Origin: Gammaproteobacteria bacterium
GTDB taxonomy: Bacteria > Pseudomonadota > Gammaproteobacteria > GCA-001735895
DNA: 64,000 bases
Assembly: GCA_022340305.1 (NCBI GenBank)
Contig: JAJDOF010000099.1
Location: 1-64,000, forward strand
Direction of reading: 5' to 3'
The notes under the pieces are model-generated. The model had not been told where the DNA came from. It saw only the letters and a list, made by a program, of their open reading frames with translations, and did no database searches. Below are positions 62,634-64,000 of the stretch, one piece after another (the stretch's first letter is position 1; every line of letters begins with the position of its first letter). A program made the translations under genes and the position numbers.

Positions 62634-63755
62634 TCAACCCGGTTGCAGTGCTGAATGCACCAGGCGATGAAAATGGTGCAAGGCATGTTCGCTTTCGCCC
62701 GGACTGGCTGGATTGACCATGTAGGCTCCCTGGTCGTAACTGAGCGATCGCAGGCCGCGCTGAACTGACTCGCACAGATCGATATCCTCGGGCGCCAGCA
62801 CATTGGCTGCATATTCAGCTTTTGGCTGGTATATTTTGCCGTCGACGCTAAAGGAATGCCCGCCGAAATTGCAACGGTTAACACCAAGTGGTCGAACCAC
62901 AAATACGCCGAGCTCATTCGAGCCGGGCATAACGTTAAAGGTGGTGTTGGGCCATAGATACCAGAAACAAGAGTGCTGGATACCGATGCCGGGATCGACT
63001 TCGTAAGCGGTATTTTCATATCGGATGTCGCCACCGAGCTGGCGCGACCAATGGGCAAAAACATCCGTCTGGTAGGTGTTCATGTCGATAATCGACGCAA
63101 AATCCTTATGTGCCGGGCGGCAGTGATAACATTCAACGTAATTGTCGACCACGACCTTCCAGCCTGCTTCAATACGGGTTTCACCGAGCATATCGGCGCC
63201 CACGTACTGTAGTTCATCGAGGTAGGGAATATGCTCGCGGATGTCCTGTTCGAGGTCGCCGGCGATCGCCTGCAGGCTTTCACATTGATCATCCATATTG
63301 ATGAACACAAACCCACAAAAGGTTTCCAGGCGGATCCCGCGCAGGCAGAAGGCATTCTTATCGAACTCACTACGGTGCTCGCTAAGCGGCGCGCGTAGCA
63401 AATCGCCGCTGTTGCTGTAAGACCATGCGTGATAAGGGCATACGATAAGCTCGCGCAGGTTGCCGCCGCCTTGAAGTAATTCGTGCGCACGATGCCGACA
63501 GACATTGTAAAAAGCGCGCAACTGGTTGTCGCTGGAGCGAATGACGAAGAGGTTCTCGTCGCAAATCGTCAGTGTGAGGTAATCACCGGGGTCGGGCAGC
63601 ATCGATTGATGCGCGACATACTGCCAGCTCTGGTAAAAAATCTGCCGCTTTTCCCGTTCGTAAATATCCTCTGACAGGTAGTACTCGGACGAGAGGGTAA
63701 ATGAGGATTCGGGGCGCTCGTCTAAAGGTTTTTTTAGCGGTGGTAATGAAGACAT
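62634..63755 (-). CDS. Rieske non-heme iron oxygenase alpha subunit, quaternary-amine type
   Basis: A 373-residue Rieske oxygenase, the length of CntA/GbcA-type enzymes. The cluster ligands are C86, H88, C106 and H109 (NVCRHRAH, VCPYHAW). The mononuclear iron site includes E208, H211 and H216 (NYVECYHCRPAH). GLRSLSYDQGAYMVNPASPGESEHALHHFHRLV at the end resembles carnitine monooxygenase CntA. Substrate could be carnitine, glycine betaine or proline betaine, each oxidised with release of an aldehyde or amine. It begins 11 bases after a probable proV fragment, supporting a betaine-type substrate. A matching reductase is not in the window. Confidence 0.88.
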   Translation of the reverse strand: MSSLPPLKKPLDERPESSFTLSSEYYLSEDIYEREKRQIFYQSWQYVAHQSMLPDPGDYLTLTICDENLFVIRSSDNQLRAFYNVCRHRAHELLQGGGNLRELIVCPYHAWSYSNSGDLLRAPLSEHRSEFDKNAFCLRGIRLETFCGFVFINMDDQCESLQAIAGDLEQDIREHIPYLDELQYVGADMLGETRIEAGWKVVVDNYVECYHCRPAHKDFASIIDMNTYQTDVFAHWSRQLGGDIRYENTAYEVDPGIGIQHSCFWYLWPNTTFNVMPGSNELGVFVVRPLGVNRCNFGGHSFSVDGKIYQPKAEYAANVLAPEDIDLCESVQRGLRSLSYDQGAYMVNPASPGESEHALHHFHRLVHSALQPG

Positions 63756-63766
63756 AAAGCGAGTGC

Positions 63767-64000
63767 TCAGGAGCGAGTGTCCATGGCTTTCAGAATCAGC
63801 GACTGGTCGATCTCGCCGACGATCTGATTGTCGCTGTCGACCACGGCAAGGGGTCCGTTGGCAGCTATGGCGATATCGATCAGGGTATCCAGCTTGGCAT
63901 TTTCACTGACCTTTTGTATACCGCTGGCAAGGGTAGCGTCGGACGCCGCGCGCATGATCTTGCCGACACTGAGCACCTTGTAGCGTGGCACATCTTCAGT
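63767..64000 (-). CDS. C-terminal part of a probable ProV-type ABC transporter ATPase (CBS domain), cut by window edge
   Basis: The frame stays open to the end of the window, so the gene starts beyond it. The 77 visible codons encode a CBS-like domain: SVGKIMRAASDATLASGIQKVSENAKLDTLIDIAIAANGPLAVVDSDNQIVGEIDQSLILKAM. Tandem CBS domains occur at the C-terminus of ProV/OpuAA ATPases of betaine uptake systems and end in a similar way. Downstream it is joined by 11 bases to a Rieske oxygenase gene. The Walker motifs are outside the window, so ProV is likely but not shown. Confidence 0.6.
   Translation of the reverse strand, partial: TEDVPRYKVLSVGKIMRAASDATLASGIQKVSENAKLDTLIDIAIAANGPLAVVDSDNQIVGEIDQSLILKAMDTRS

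Overview
The window looks like a chromosomal segment of a free-living, probably marine or saline-habitat gammaproteobacterium. This rests on gene content: an envelope cluster in gammaproteobacterial order (lolC/E-lolD, DUF2062, comEC, exbB-exbD, msbA-lpxK, ycaR-kdsB), the nhaB-dsbB pair, PpnN, NudC and NudF, and many genes for compatible solutes typical of seawater (betaines, DMSP-like compounds). G+C is moderately high by eye. I see no rRNA, tRNA, CRISPR array, transposase, prophage or integrase, so this reads as core chromosome with metabolic gene blocks.

Layout. 1-1.2 kb: a periplasmic rhodanese and a small secreted protein. 1.4-12.4 kb: envelope biogenesis (lipoprotein release, DNA uptake, ExbBD energiser, lipid A export and 4'-phosphorylation, KDO activation), with an in-frame MsbA-LpxK fusion. 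12.4-14.5 kb: NhaB and DsbB. 14.5-16.9 kb: a diaminopropionate ammonia-lyase-like enzyme overlapping an M24 peptidase. 17-22.7 kb: an MttB-family methyltransferase, a dimethylglycine-dehydrogenase-like flavoprotein and an HD-type di-iron protein, divergent from a LysR regulator. 22.8 kb: 5-formyl-THF cyclo-ligase.

23.4-35.7 kb: eleven tightly spaced minus-strand genes, read dmdA-like, metY, alpha/beta hydrolase, fadN-like, acyl-CoA ligase, DUF1445, pxpA, pxpB, pxpC, DUF4392, D-amino acid aminotransferase. The upstream half resembles DMSP demethylation with methanethiol capture. The downstream half resembles a D-glutamate to 5-oxoproline to glutamate route, with the two parts of the DGLUCY-type D-glutamate cyclase encoded separately around the 5-oxoprolinase genes. 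The promoter region carries a perfect GntR-type palindrome, and a degenerate copy (12 of 15 bases) lies between a GntR/FCD regulator and an acuI-type acryloyl-CoA reductase gene at 47.2 kb, which suggests a shared regulon.

35.8-49.2 kb: a 2OG-Fe(II) oxygenase-like protein, a radical SAM protein with a CX4CX2C site, NudL, an M48 protease with two YbjQ-like proteins, ferredoxin-NADP reductase, GST, an O-methyltransferase, MtnA with a class II aldolase (5-methylthioribose salvage), ManC, the GntR regulator, AcuI and a DMT exporter. 49.3-57.8 kb: PpnN, a CobS/CobT-type ATPase-VWA pair without a visible CobN, a CaiB-type CoA-transferase, tandem secreted TPR paralogues and NudC. 58-64 kb: an RND efflux pump with its adaptor, a Rieske oxygenase of the quaternary-amine type and the C-terminal end of a probable ProV-type ABC ATPase cut by the window edge.

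The recurring theme is breakdown of methylated osmolytes feeding one-carbon units into folate (MttB, DMGDH-like, DmdA-like, Rieske oxygenase, formyl-THF recycling). All functional calls come from reading the sequence without database searches.
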